A program made the translations under genes and the position numbers. The notes under the pieces were generated by a model. That model saw nothing but the letters and a program-made list of their open reading frames with translations, had not been told where the DNA came from and searched no databases. From Clostridiaceae bacterium (GTDB lineage Bacteria; Bacillota; Clostridia; DSM-8532): DNA of 64,000 nt. The DNA lies in assembly GCA_012521615.1 (NCBI GenBank), contig JAAYMA010000073.1, positions 1-64,000 of the forward strand. Direction: 5' to 3'. Below, piece after piece: positions 54,614 to 62,906 of this stretch. Within the stretch, counting starts at the first letter, position 1. Every line of letters begins with the position of its first letter.

Positions 54614-55858
54614 TTGAAACTGGATAAATTTTCTGCACGTAATTTGGAAGACCTTTACAGGTCGCAACTTCAGGAAATTATGGATGAATGGGCAGACCAT
54701 ACTGAAGATACAGAGTGTGGGGGGTATATCACTAACTTCGATGAGAACTGGAATGTAACCGGCACTCAAAAAAATATCTGGGCCCAGGCCCGTCAAACTT
54801 ACATGTTTTCAGTAATGTATAGTTATATAGATAAGAACGAAAAATGGCTGAAACTTGCCAAAACGGGCCGGGATTTCCTTGTTTCTCATGCCTATGCAGG
54901 TGAGGGCAGATGGTATTATGAACTTGACAGAACCGGAAAAAAAGTTTTAGAGGGTACAACGTCAATCTTTACCGATTTATTTGTACTTTCTGCTCTCTCA
55001 CAATATGCTTTTGCAAGTAATGATAAGAGTGATTTGGATTTGATAGAAAAAACCTTCTTAAGTGCCGAGAAGAATGTCCTTGACCCTTATTTTAAAGATA
55101 TAAAACCTCATAAATGGAAAGAGGGGATACTGAGGCACTCTGTATATATGATTTCTGTCAATGCGGCAGGGATTGCCGGAAATGTGCGGGGAAGGGACAA
55201 GGTCCTGCCTTTTATTAAAACCTGTATAGATAAAATATTAAATTTCTTCAATTGCAATACGAGTGGCTTTTTACTTGAAAGTATAAAGGAAGACGGAACT
55301 ATATGGGATACAGATGAAGGCAGGCTTGTTAATCCCGGACATATTTTTGAGGGAATGTGGTTTTGCATTGATGAGGCGAGAGTTGATAACAGAGAAAATG
55401 AAATATTGGATCAAGTTCTGAAAATTATCGACATTACATATAAAGCGGCAACTGATAAAATAAATGGGGGTATAATTCACCGTTTTGACTGTTTTGGAAG
55501 ATCTGACAACAGACTTTTAGCATCTACAGATCAGCCTAATGCAGATGATAAAGTTGACTGGGTGCACTGTGAATCATTGTATGCTTTAGCACTCGTTGCA
55601 GTGTTGACAAAAGATCAGCAAAGATTCAAGTCTTTTCTTGAATTGCATGATTTTTGTCAGAAATATTTCAGACCAGCAAATGGTGGTGACTGGTATCCCC
55701 TTCTATCAGCTGATGGAAAAGTGCTTAAAAAACATAAAGGAGCAAAGCACAGAGTTGCATTTCATGTACCAAGAGCACTGATGAAACTAACACTGTTGTT
55801 TCGGGAAAATGCTGACCAACTTGTAGCAGCGACTAACAATACAGATATTGGGAAATAG
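54614..55858 (+). CDS. N-acylglucosamine 2-epimerase (AGE) family protein
   Basis: 414 residues, an (alpha/alpha)6 barrel. The AGE marks are RLVNPGHIFEGMWF, KVDWVHCESLYALALV and the late RVAFHVPRALM, which carries the catalytic His. AGE enzymes epimerise N-acylglucosamine at C2 or isomerise mannose and sulfoquinovose; sequence alone does not choose. It starts at TTG 54614 (site AAGGAG). It lies in operon B after the sulfatase, so it probably acts on the desulfated sugar. Confidence 0.84.
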   Translation: MKLDKFSARNLEDLYRSQLQEIMDEWADHTEDTECGGYITNFDENWNVTGTQKNIWAQARQTYMFSVMYSYIDKNEKWLKLAKTGRDFLVSHAYAGEGRWYYELDRTGKKVLEGTTSIFTDLFVLSALSQYAFASNDKSDLDLIEKTFLSAEKNVLDPYFKDIKPHKWKEGILRHSVYMISVNAAGIAGNVRGRDKVLPFIKTCIDKILNFFNCNTSGFLLESIKEDGTIWDTDEGRLVNPGHIFEGMWFCIDEARVDNRENEILDQVLKIIDITYKAATDKINGGIIHRFDCFGRSDNRLLASTDQPNADDKVDWVHCESLYALALVAVLTKDQQRFKSFLELHDFCQKYFRPANGGDWYPLLSADGKVLKKHKGAKHRVAFHVPRALMKLTLLFRENADQLVAATNNTDIGK

Positions 55859-55945
55859 CATACTGCAAATAAAAAATTTGCCATTGAACTAATATAGCAT
55901 ATACAATATTTATGCATGATTGTTCATATAAAAGGAGATATGAAG

Positions 55946-56965
55946 ATGGGCAACAGACAACAAAGCTTTAAAAGGGTGACTCGTGCTGATGTAGCGAGAT
56001 ATGCCGGTGTAAGCGAGACAATAGTATCATATGTAATAAATAATAACAGGTATGTCAGTAAAGAAAAGAGAAAGCGTGTAGAAGAAGCTATAAAGGCACT
56101 CAATTATCGACCTAATTACATAGCCCGCGCATTAAAAGGCAAAAACAGCAACCACATAATATTCATAGCAGATCATATAACTAACGAGCACTTTAGCAAG
56201 TTAATATGCGAAATGGATAAATATGCATACAAGGAAGGCTATCTGATCTCACTTTGCCAAAATCGCAATACTGAGGAATTTGTTTCTCAGATAATAAGCA
56301 GGCAGTATGACGGAATAATCATAAGCTCGATCAGTTTTCCGGAATCCTATATACGTCAGTTCATAAGTGCAAATATACCTGTTGTAGTTCTTTTGAACAG
56401 GCTTTATGACAATATTGAAGGAGCAGGTTTAATTTATACCGGATTATATGAAGGAGCAAAAAAATGCGTCGAGCATTTAGTTAATAAGGGAAGAAAAAAT
56501 ATTCTGTATCTGGACAGAATAAGTTCACATGGAAATTTCAGTACTGAATCCGATCTGAGGCTCCGTGGATTTAAGGATCAGATGAAGGAAAGTAATCTTC
56601 CGGTTTCTGAAGAAAATATAATTACCGGATGTACCAGTGAAGACGAAGTAATTGCAAAAATCAAGAAGCGGTTTAAAGATGGATTTCCGATAGATGCGAT
56701 TTTTGGTCGTAATGACAGAATTGCATGTATAGGAATGGAAGCAGTAAAACAATTAGGTTTAAGAATTCCAGAAGATGTTTCTGTAGTCGGTTTTGACAAC
56801 TCAAGCATAAGTATGTATACCAGTCCGGCTCTTACAACTGTTGAAATACCCAGGGCCGATATTGGAAAAGCAGCTGTAGAAATGCTGCATCACATGATTA
56901 ATGAAAAATCAGTGCCCGATAAAATATATTTCGAAACCAAATTAATTGAAAGGGAGAGTTCATAG
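55946..56965 (+). CDS. LacI family repressor of the sulfatase/aldolase regulon
   Basis: 339 residues: DNA-binding helix-turn-helix (TRADVARYAGVSETIVSYVINN) with hinge helix (RPNYIARALKGK), then a periplasmic-binding-protein-like effector domain with the usual C-terminal segments (VVGFDNSSISMYTSPALTTVEIP). ATG 55946 follows AAAGGAGA by 7 nt. Last gene of operon B, hence autoregulated; the most likely binder of the ACACGTGT operators at 44046 and 51104. Effector unknown. Confidence 0.9.
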   Translation: MGNRQQSFKRVTRADVARYAGVSETIVSYVINNNRYVSKEKRKRVEEAIKALNYRPNYIARALKGKNSNHIIFIADHITNEHFSKLICEMDKYAYKEGYLISLCQNRNTEEFVSQIISRQYDGIIISSISFPESYIRQFISANIPVVVLLNRLYDNIEGAGLIYTGLYEGAKKCVEHLVNKGRKNILYLDRISSHGNFSTESDLRLRGFKDQMKESNLPVSEENIITGCTSEDEVIAKIKKRFKDGFPIDAIFGRNDRIACIGMEAVKQLGLRIPEDVSVVGFDNSSISMYTSPALTTVEIPRADIGKAAVEMLHHMINEKSVPDKIYFETKLIERESS

Positions 56966-56977
56966 CTCTCCCTTTTT
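56949..56977 (+). terminator. Terminator of operon B
   Basis: AAAGGGAGAG / CTCTCCCTTT stem with a T run. It overlaps the repressor's stop codon. Confidence 0.88.
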
Positions 56978-57010
56978 AAGGTCAAAAAACCTTTGAATTT
57001 GTCATGGTCT

Positions 57011-58168
57011 TTATTTAGTCTTCGTATAAACCACTTTTCCATTGACAATGGTTGTTTCCACATTGAGTTCGTTATCAAGAATAACCAGATCGGCATCTTT
57101 ACCTTCTTCAATAGTCCCTTTCCTGTCATCTATTTTCATTAAAACCGCAGGATTGGTTGTCAGAAGCGGGATGATCTCTTCAAGAGGTCTCCCTGTAAAT
57201 TTAAGAATGTTTTTAAGGGCTGTGTTAGTTGTAAGAGTACTGCCTGCCCTTGTACCGTCGCTGATAAGTCTGGCATCACCGTCAGTAACTCTTACCTTAT
57301 TTACTCCAAGGATATAATCTCCATCAGGCAGACCGGTGGCCATTATACTGTCTGTGACAGCAACTACTCTGTCAAGGCCTTTAGTTTTTATCAGAAGTCT
57401 GACCACTGCCGGATGAAGATGTCTTCCGTCGCAGATAGCCTCGCAATAAATATCACTTTCAAGAGCTGCACCTGAAATAGCAGGATGATGCTGATGCATC
57501 AGCTTCATTCCGTTAAAAGTATGTGTAACCGAAGTAGCACCATTTTTAATGCTTTCCATTGTGGTTTCATAATCTGCACCTGAGTGTCCAATGGAAACTA
57601 CAACTCCTGTTTTTACCGCTTCCCTTATAAGCTCCATTCCACCTTCTATTTCAGGGGCAATAGTAATGTAGGTAATTTTGCCCTCCGAAGCATCATAATA
57701 TTTCTTAAAAAGGTCTATGTCAGCCTTTTTGAGCAGATGTTCAGCCATTGATCCTCTGTACTCAGAATCAAGGAAAGGCCCTTCCAGATGTATACCGATA
57801 AGGTTTGCGCCATCTGTATCAATATCCATGGCCTTCTTTATCTGATCAATGCACCAGAGAGTATTTTCCTCTGTATCAGTAACTATTGATGCCTGATAGC
57901 TTGTGGTACCCTGGGAAGCAAAAAATTTGGCGAGCTTGCAATAATCATCAGTTGTGGCATGATTAACATCAATATTATCGGCGCCATGAGTGTGAATATC
58001 TATAAAGCCGGGAATTACCTTCTTACCCATTGCATCTATTTCAGGGTATTTCTCTTTGTTGTCAGAATCATTGCTGATGGCAGCAATTTTTCCATCCTTC
58101 ACCGTTATATTTCTTTTAACAAAATCACCGCCAATGAAAGCTTCGGCATTTTTTATAAACAAGTTCAT
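57011..58168 (-). CDS. nagA: N-acetylglucosamine-6-phosphate deacetylase
   Basis: 385 residues of the amidohydrolase superfamily. FIDIHTHG, HLEGPF, GHSGADYE, THTFNGMKLMHQHHP, CDGRHLHP and VTDS are the NagA/AgaA signature. It removes the acetyl group from GlcNAc-6-P (or GalNAc-6-P). ATG 58168 follows AAGGAGTTGAT; the extra 20 codons upstream are not family-like. It is convergent to the repressor gene, so it has its own promoter. A NagB-type deaminase is not next to it; the AgaS-like protein in operon A could do that step. Confidence 0.9.
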   Translation of the reverse strand: MNLFIKNAEAFIGGDFVKRNITVKDGKIAAISNDSDNKEKYPEIDAMGKKVIPGFIDIHTHGADNIDVNHATTDDYCKLAKFFASQGTTSYQASIVTDTEENTLWCIDQIKKAMDIDTDGANLIGIHLEGPFLDSEYRGSMAEHLLKKADIDLFKKYYDASEGKITYITIAPEIEGGMELIREAVKTGVVVSIGHSGADYETTMESIKNGATSVTHTFNGMKLMHQHHPAISGAALESDIYCEAICDGRHLHPAVVRLLIKTKGLDRVVAVTDSIMATGLPDGDYILGVNKVRVTDGDARLISDGTRAGSTLTTNTALKNILKFTGRPLEEIIPLLTTNPAVLMKIDDRKGTIEEGKDADLVILDNELNVETTIVNGKVVYTKTK

Positions 58169-58553
58169 AAATATCAACTCCTTAAAATATAATCTACCCC
58201 TTGAAAAAGGAAAATACCATGGATTCATTATTTTATTAGAATTGTTGTCTTAAATCTGATATAATTATTCTCATTATTATGATTAAAATATAAAACATAA
58301 TACAACTTAATTATACAAAAATAAACAGTAAATTTGATAAAAAATAGGGATAACGTTTGCGTAAATTATAATTCAATCTATGTACGCGAAGATATATAAT
58401 AAAATTTATAAATACATATATGGCCGCGTAATAATGGCCATATAATGTTTTTACCTGCTTTTAATTAATGTCATGTTAGTTTTTACAACATTTATACAGT
58501 ATAGATTCAGATAGAATTTTTCAGCATAGTAGTATAAACAATCTGGTAAAGGG
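58169..58553. other. 385-bp AT-rich region between divergent nagA and the CHR gene
   Basis: It contains ACGTTTGC at 58353-58360, inside AACGTTTGCGTAAATT, like the operator at 61645. It also holds an inverted repeat ATATGGCC (58418-58425) / GGCCATAT (58436-58443) with a TATAAT at 58441-58446. No ORF. Confidence 0.6.
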
Positions 58554-58559
58554 ATGAAT

Positions 58560-60032
58560 ATGAGAGAGAAAAAAGTCAGTATTATCAATTTGTTTTTATC
58601 TTTTTTAAAGGTGGGCACTATAGGATTTGGTGGGGGTAGTGCTTTAATTCCTGTTGTCGAAAATGAAATTGTTCAGAACAAAAAGGCAATGAGCGAACAG
58701 GATTATTTAAAACACACTGTGGTAGCCAATATTACTCCAGGAGCATTGCCGGTTAAACTGGGGGCTACCTGCGGGCATCAGTTAAAAGGACCGGCTGGTT
58801 CTCTCGCAGGAGCATTAGGTGTAACAATTCCCGGTTTAATATTCACAGTGGCCTTTATGGCGCTTTTTTCAATTTTAGGTGGCGATGCCATCAACTATTT
58901 TAACTATGCTTCGGTTGGAATTACTGCTTTCATTGTATTTCTGCTCATAAGCTATGTGGTAAAGATCGTTAAATCTGGCGATTTTAAGATTAATATGTCT
59001 TTGTGTATCGCAGCATTTGCCCTGACAGGCGGCAAAGAGGTGCGTGAAATTCTAAGCCAGCTTCTTAAAGTAGAGCCAGAAGTTTTTGGTACACCGCTAT
59101 TTGATATTTCCACCATCGATCTTATAATCTTATCTTTTTTTGTGATACTGTTGCTTGAAAAAATAAGAAATAAAACTGAGTTCTATTTTGTCTTGTCATT
59201 ATGCCTGCTGTATGCTTTTTGTAAGGGTAAGACAGGAAAACTTCTTGGGCTGAATACAGTGGGCAGTATACTGTTAATATTAATGATTGGTATTGCCATT
59301 ATGGCTTTTGTTGTAAGGCGTGAGAAAAGCAAAAACAAGACTAAATTGTCCTTTGGAAAATCAGATATAGTAATAACTTTATTATATTTACTAATTCCAA
59401 TTCTGCTTACAGTTGCTGCAATGATTTTCATCCCAATGAAGGGATATAATTTGATTGATTTTCTTGTTAAGATTACTTCTTCGACTGTGACATCCTTTGG
59501 CGGTGGTGAAGCTTATGTTTCAGTTGCCGATGGGATTTTTGTCCAGGGTGGATATATAAAGCCTGATCTGTTTTATACAAGGCTTGTACCCGTGGCCAAC
59601 TCTCTGCCGGGTCCTATTTTAGTTAAAATTGCTGCAGGAATGGGCTTTCTGTTCGGGCAGCAGGCTGGTGGTACTGTTGCCGGATGGGTAGTTGCTCTTA
59701 TTTCAGGGGTTACGGCTATGGGAGTCTGCTGTGCAATTGCCATTGTGGTGTTGACACTGTATGACAGCGTTAAGGAATTGCAGTTTATAACCAACCTCAA
59801 AAAATATATACTTCCGGTTATCTGCGGAATGTTGATTTCAACATCGGCTGCCATGCTTTTTGAAAGTATGAAAATAACTGGCGGGAAAGGTATTTCAGGT
59901 TTTATTTCCCTTCCTGCTATTCTTCTTAGCATTTACGGATTAAATTTCCTTCACAGGAAATATGGTCTGCATGACGTAATACTCCTCATTTTGTCAGCAG
60001 TCTTAAGTCTTGGAGTGCTTTTAGTTTTCTAA
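58560..60032 (+). CDS. chrA: CHR-family chromate/sulfate-type anion transporter
   Basis: 490 residues with two CHR halves. The signature GFGGGSALIPVVENEI occurs in the first and SFGGGEAYVSVADG in the second, each with the NITPGALPVKL / NSLPGPILVKI proline motif. About ten helices. ChrA proteins export chromate, a sulfate analogue, so a role in sulfate release after desulfation is possible. The ATG at 58560 is spaced better from AAAGGG than the ATG at 58554. Own promoter region; possible shared operator with the second LacI regulator. Confidence 0.85.
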   Translation: MREKKVSIINLFLSFLKVGTIGFGGGSALIPVVENEIVQNKKAMSEQDYLKHTVVANITPGALPVKLGATCGHQLKGPAGSLAGALGVTIPGLIFTVAFMALFSILGGDAINYFNYASVGITAFIVFLLISYVVKIVKSGDFKINMSLCIAAFALTGGKEVREILSQLLKVEPEVFGTPLFDISTIDLIILSFFVILLLEKIRNKTEFYFVLSLCLLYAFCKGKTGKLLGLNTVGSILLILMIGIAIMAFVVRREKSKNKTKLSFGKSDIVITLLYLLIPILLTVAAMIFIPMKGYNLIDFLVKITSSTVTSFGGGEAYVSVADGIFVQGGYIKPDLFYTRLVPVANSLPGPILVKIAAGMGFLFGQQAGGTVAGWVVALISGVTAMGVCCAIAIVVLTLYDSVKELQFITNLKKYILPVICGMLISTSAAMLFESMKITGGKGISGFISLPAILLSIYGLNFLHRKYGLHDVILLILSAVLSLGVLLVF

Positions 60033-60169
60033 CAATCTATTAATTATTGTGTTTGAGAATAAATATTCTGAAAATTAATTATCAGGTCTGGATAAACCAG
60101 GCCTATTTTTATCTCTCGTAAAAAGATAAAAGATCTGTATATTTCAAATGCAAAAATTAAATGAAATGA

Positions 60170-60448
60170 TTAATTTAAAATATCTAAAATGAATGATGCG
60201 GCACAACCTTTAATGGTCATTATTTTTTCGTCGTCTGCTGTTACTATATTTAGATCAGGCATTATTTTTCTGAATTTATTCTTGATAACGTTAGAAAATA
60301 GTTTGGAGTTTTCGGCAATTCCGCCGCCTAAAATTATTAATTCTATTTCAAGAATATTGAGAAAATTCTCCAATCCCACAGAGAATATACATGCGGCATT
60401 CTCAACAATATATGATGCCAGTTTATCACCATTATCTGCGGCTTTGCA
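60170..60448 (-). pseudogene. ROK family sugar kinase, C-terminal fragment
   Basis: Translation AADNGDKLASYIVENAACIF... FLNILEIELIILGGGIAEN...KGCAASFILDIL matches the end of ROK glucokinases or N-acetyl-hexosamine kinases. The frame is closed by a TAA at 60449-60451, and the N-terminal two thirds with the ATP and sugar sites are missing. It begins exactly at the downstream arm of the LacI terminator hairpin. A relic of a kinase that would fit an amino-sugar pathway. Confidence 0.75.
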
Positions 60449-60482
60449 TTAAAACCCCCTGACTTTTAGCGGGGGTTTTAAT
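60448..60482 (-). terminator. Terminator of the second lacI gene
   Basis: Perfect 12-bp stem ATTAAAACCCCC / GGGGGTTTTAAT with an 11-nt loop. Minus-strand reading has T-rich flanks. The ROK fragment starts at its edge. Confidence 0.8.
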
Positions 60483-60516
60483 ATATACAAAAATAACGAT
60501 GGGCGTCCTGCGTTAC

Positions 60517-61533
60517 TTATTTGCGGGCTGCACAGCTTTCACGCTGGATTATTTTGAATGGAACCTCTAATTTTACTGGTAATTTATGTCCGCCTTTTAT
60601 TCGGTCGAGTAAAATTTTGAATGCAAATTTACCCATGTCGGTCTTGGGGATATCAATACTTGTAAGCATGGGTGAAACGAATTGGCACATTTCAATATTA
60701 TCTATGCTGATAACCGAAATATCATCCGGAACTTTTATGTTGGCTTCACTTAAAGCTTTTAATACTCCTATAGCTGTAATATCATTTGCACAAAAAACAG
60801 CTGTAGGAGTATCTGATGATATTTTTAAAAGCTTTTCCACAGCTTCATATCCTCCTTTAACAGACAAAGGCGCATCAATGATAAAGTTGCGTTCAACTGG
60901 TATTTTTAATTCAACCAATGCATCGAAATAACCACGATAACGGGCTTCATTTGACATTTCACCAATATATCCTATATTGGAGTGACCCAAAGAATGCAAA
61001 CGTTTTACTGCTGTTTTTGCGGCAGTATATCCATCGCATATTATTTGGTCGCATTCATCGCTGACTTTATTTAGACCTGTATAAACAATATTCTTAAATT
61101 TCTTGCTCAAATATGTATAAAGGGGTTTGGAGTATCTGCCAATAAGTATTATTCCATCGGGTTCTGAAAGAATAAGATCATCGTAGATTCCATCGCTATT
61201 CATGCTCTGGGCCGAAAATACTCCAGTAACAGTACATGAATTTTTAATAGCTTCCTGCTCGATTGCCTGAAATATTTGAGAAAAAAATGGATCGGATAAA
61301 CCGTCGGTGGTCCTTGCAAAAACACAGGCTATATTATGTGTTTTCATTTTTGTGTTCTTTATACCTTTTCTTAGTTTTTGTGCGGCAGTGTTTGGTATAT
61401 AATTTGTTTCCCGGACAAGCTTCCAAATTTTTTCCCTTGTTTTGGCGCTTGCTGAATTTTCATCACCATTAATAACCCGTGAAACAGTTGATACTGATAC
61501 ATTAGCCAGTTTAGCAAGTTCTTTTAGCGTCAA
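60517..61533 (-). CDS. LacI family transcriptional regulator (second)
   Basis: 338 residues. HTH MTLKELAKLANVSVSTVSRVING, hinge region (TNYIPNTAAQKLRKG), then the effector domain (PFFSQIF; DGIILIG; CANDITAIGVL; ISIDN). Probably binds GCAAACGTTTGC at 61645-61656, 112 bp upstream of its start, and so autoregulates and controls divergent manA. It is distinct from the first LacI at 55946. Effector unknown. Confidence 0.9.
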   Translation of the reverse strand: MTLKELAKLANVSVSTVSRVINGDENSASAKTREKIWKLVRETNYIPNTAAQKLRKGIKNTKMKTHNIACVFARTTDGLSDPFFSQIFQAIEQEAIKNSCTVTGVFSAQSMNSDGIYDDLILSEPDGIILIGRYSKPLYTYLSKKFKNIVYTGLNKVSDECDQIICDGYTAAKTAVKRLHSLGHSNIGYIGEMSNEARYRGYFDALVELKIPVERNFIIDAPLSVKGGYEAVEKLLKISSDTPTAVFCANDITAIGVLKALSEANIKVPDDISVISIDNIEMCQFVSPMLTSIDIPKTDMGKFAFKILLDRIKGGHKLPVKLEVPFKIIQRESCAARK

Positions 61534-61644
61534 AAAAACCCTCTCCTGTTTTAATATAAAGTTATATTAGTAAGTAAATCAGAAAAATTAAGAATGTTCA
61601 GTTTGATTATAGCACAGTCATTATAGCATTTAGTCTGTATGAAC

Positions 61645-61656
61645 GCAAACGTTTGC
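61645..61656. promoter_or_regulatory. Operator of the second LacI regulator, between lacI and manA
   Basis: Perfect palindrome GCAAACGTTTGC. The half ACGTTTGC, followed by xTAAATT, also occurs at 58353-58366 before the CHR gene. Sites of this class fit LacI/CcpA-like proteins. Confidence 0.75.
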
Positions 61657-61757
61657 TTAAATTCTGGAATAATTTATGATTTATTATGGTAATATCGAAT
61701 TGAGCCTTTAAGGGAATAAGGGAAGAACAATTAATTTTTTTTAAAGAGGATCAATGA

Positions 61758-62867
61758 ATGCAATTGCAAGATTTGTCTACAAGACCACTAAAATTAAAAC
61801 CTGCAAGAGTTCGTCGAAATTATTCAGGCGGTCTTCTTTTGGAGCAATGGCAAAACAGATCTAATCCTGAAGATGGCAACATGCCTGAAAATTGGGTAGC
61901 TTCTACAGTAGATGTCCGAACTGACGACTATGTTGAAAATGAAGGGCTAAGTACTGTTGTAATTGATAAAGATACCGAAATACTGCTTCGTGATCTTATA
62001 AATAGCAATCCGGAAGTTTTTCTTGGAAAAGAACATGTAAACACATATTCTGCCAGTTTAGGGGTACTTGTTAAATTAATAGATTCATGTACCAGACTCT
62101 ATATCCAAGTACATCCTGACAGGGATTTTGCGAAGAAATATCTGAATTCTGAATTTGGCAAAACCGAGGCGTGGTACATACTTGGCGGCAGAAGGATAAA
62201 TGGTGAAGACCCATATGTCTATTTTGGTTTTAAAGAAGGTGTCACAAAAAAGTTATGGAAGGAATTATTTGAGAAACAGGATATTGAAGGAATGCTTAAT
62301 TGCCTTCATAGATTCTCAGTTAAAGCAGGAGATATATTCCTGATTGAAAGCGGTATGCCTCATGCAATTGGTGCCGGCTGTTTTGTCCTTGAAGTTCAGG
62401 AACCGACGGATTATACATTCAGAGTAGAAAGGACAAGCCATGATGGCAGAAAGCTTCCTGATACATTTTGTCACCAGGGTATTGGATTTGAAAGAATGCT
62501 TGAAGCATTCAGGTATGAAACTTATAGCAGGGATGATATGCTGAGACAGTTTTATTTAAAAACCGATGTGATTGAATATCAGGAAGGGGGAACCAAATCA
62601 TCCATTATTCCTGATAGATATTCTGATTTTTTCACAATGGAAGAACTTAATATCACCCACAAGTTTTTCATGAAAAAAAGTGATGAATTCATCATAGCTG
62701 TTGTACTTTCCGGGCAGGGAAGAATTGAATGGCATGGTGGGGAAATGAGAATAAAACAGTCAAACGAACTATTTATTCCTGCTGGTTTAAAAGAATTTAT
62801 ATGGGAATCTGATGATGGTAAAAATTTAAAAGTAGTGCTTAGTTATCCACCGAAGTTTAAAGTATAA
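61758..62867 (+). CDS. manA: Mannose-6-phosphate isomerase, class I
   Basis: 369 residues, double cupin. Zinc ligands: QVHPD (Gln-x-His), KTEAWYIL (Glu) and PHAIGAG (His). It interconverts mannose-6-P and fructose-6-P. Length matches the Firmicutes class I type. ATG 61758 follows AAAGAGGA. It runs divergently from the second lacI gene and 39 bp before a phosphofructokinase, so the two form an operon channelling mannose-6-P into glycolysis. Confidence 0.88.
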   Translation: MQLQDLSTRPLKLKPARVRRNYSGGLLLEQWQNRSNPEDGNMPENWVASTVDVRTDDYVENEGLSTVVIDKDTEILLRDLINSNPEVFLGKEHVNTYSASLGVLVKLIDSCTRLYIQVHPDRDFAKKYLNSEFGKTEAWYILGGRRINGEDPYVYFGFKEGVTKKLWKELFEKQDIEGMLNCLHRFSVKAGDIFLIESGMPHAIGAGCFVLEVQEPTDYTFRVERTSHDGRKLPDTFCHQGIGFERMLEAFRYETYSRDDMLRQFYLKTDVIEYQEGGTKSSIIPDRYSDFFTMEELNITHKFFMKKSDEFIIAVVLSGQGRIEWHGGEMRIKQSNELFIPAGLKEFIWESDDGKNLKVVLSYPPKFKV

Positions 62868-62906
62868 ATTTTCGTAAACAATAGAGAAAAAAGGAGTTGA
62901 ATTGAT

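Noticed and set aside
54614-55858. AGE-family protein as a sulfoquinovose isomerase in a sulfoglycolysis operon
   Set aside because: No sulfofructose kinase, transaldolase or sulfolactaldehyde enzyme is nearby, and an ester sulfatase would have no place in that route.
30-62000. Mobile elements, CRISPR arrays, tRNA or rRNA genes anywhere in the window
   Set aside because: No transposase or integrase motifs, no regularly spaced repeats beyond the three copies at 47409, and no tRNA-like cloverleaf were seen on reading the intergenic regions.
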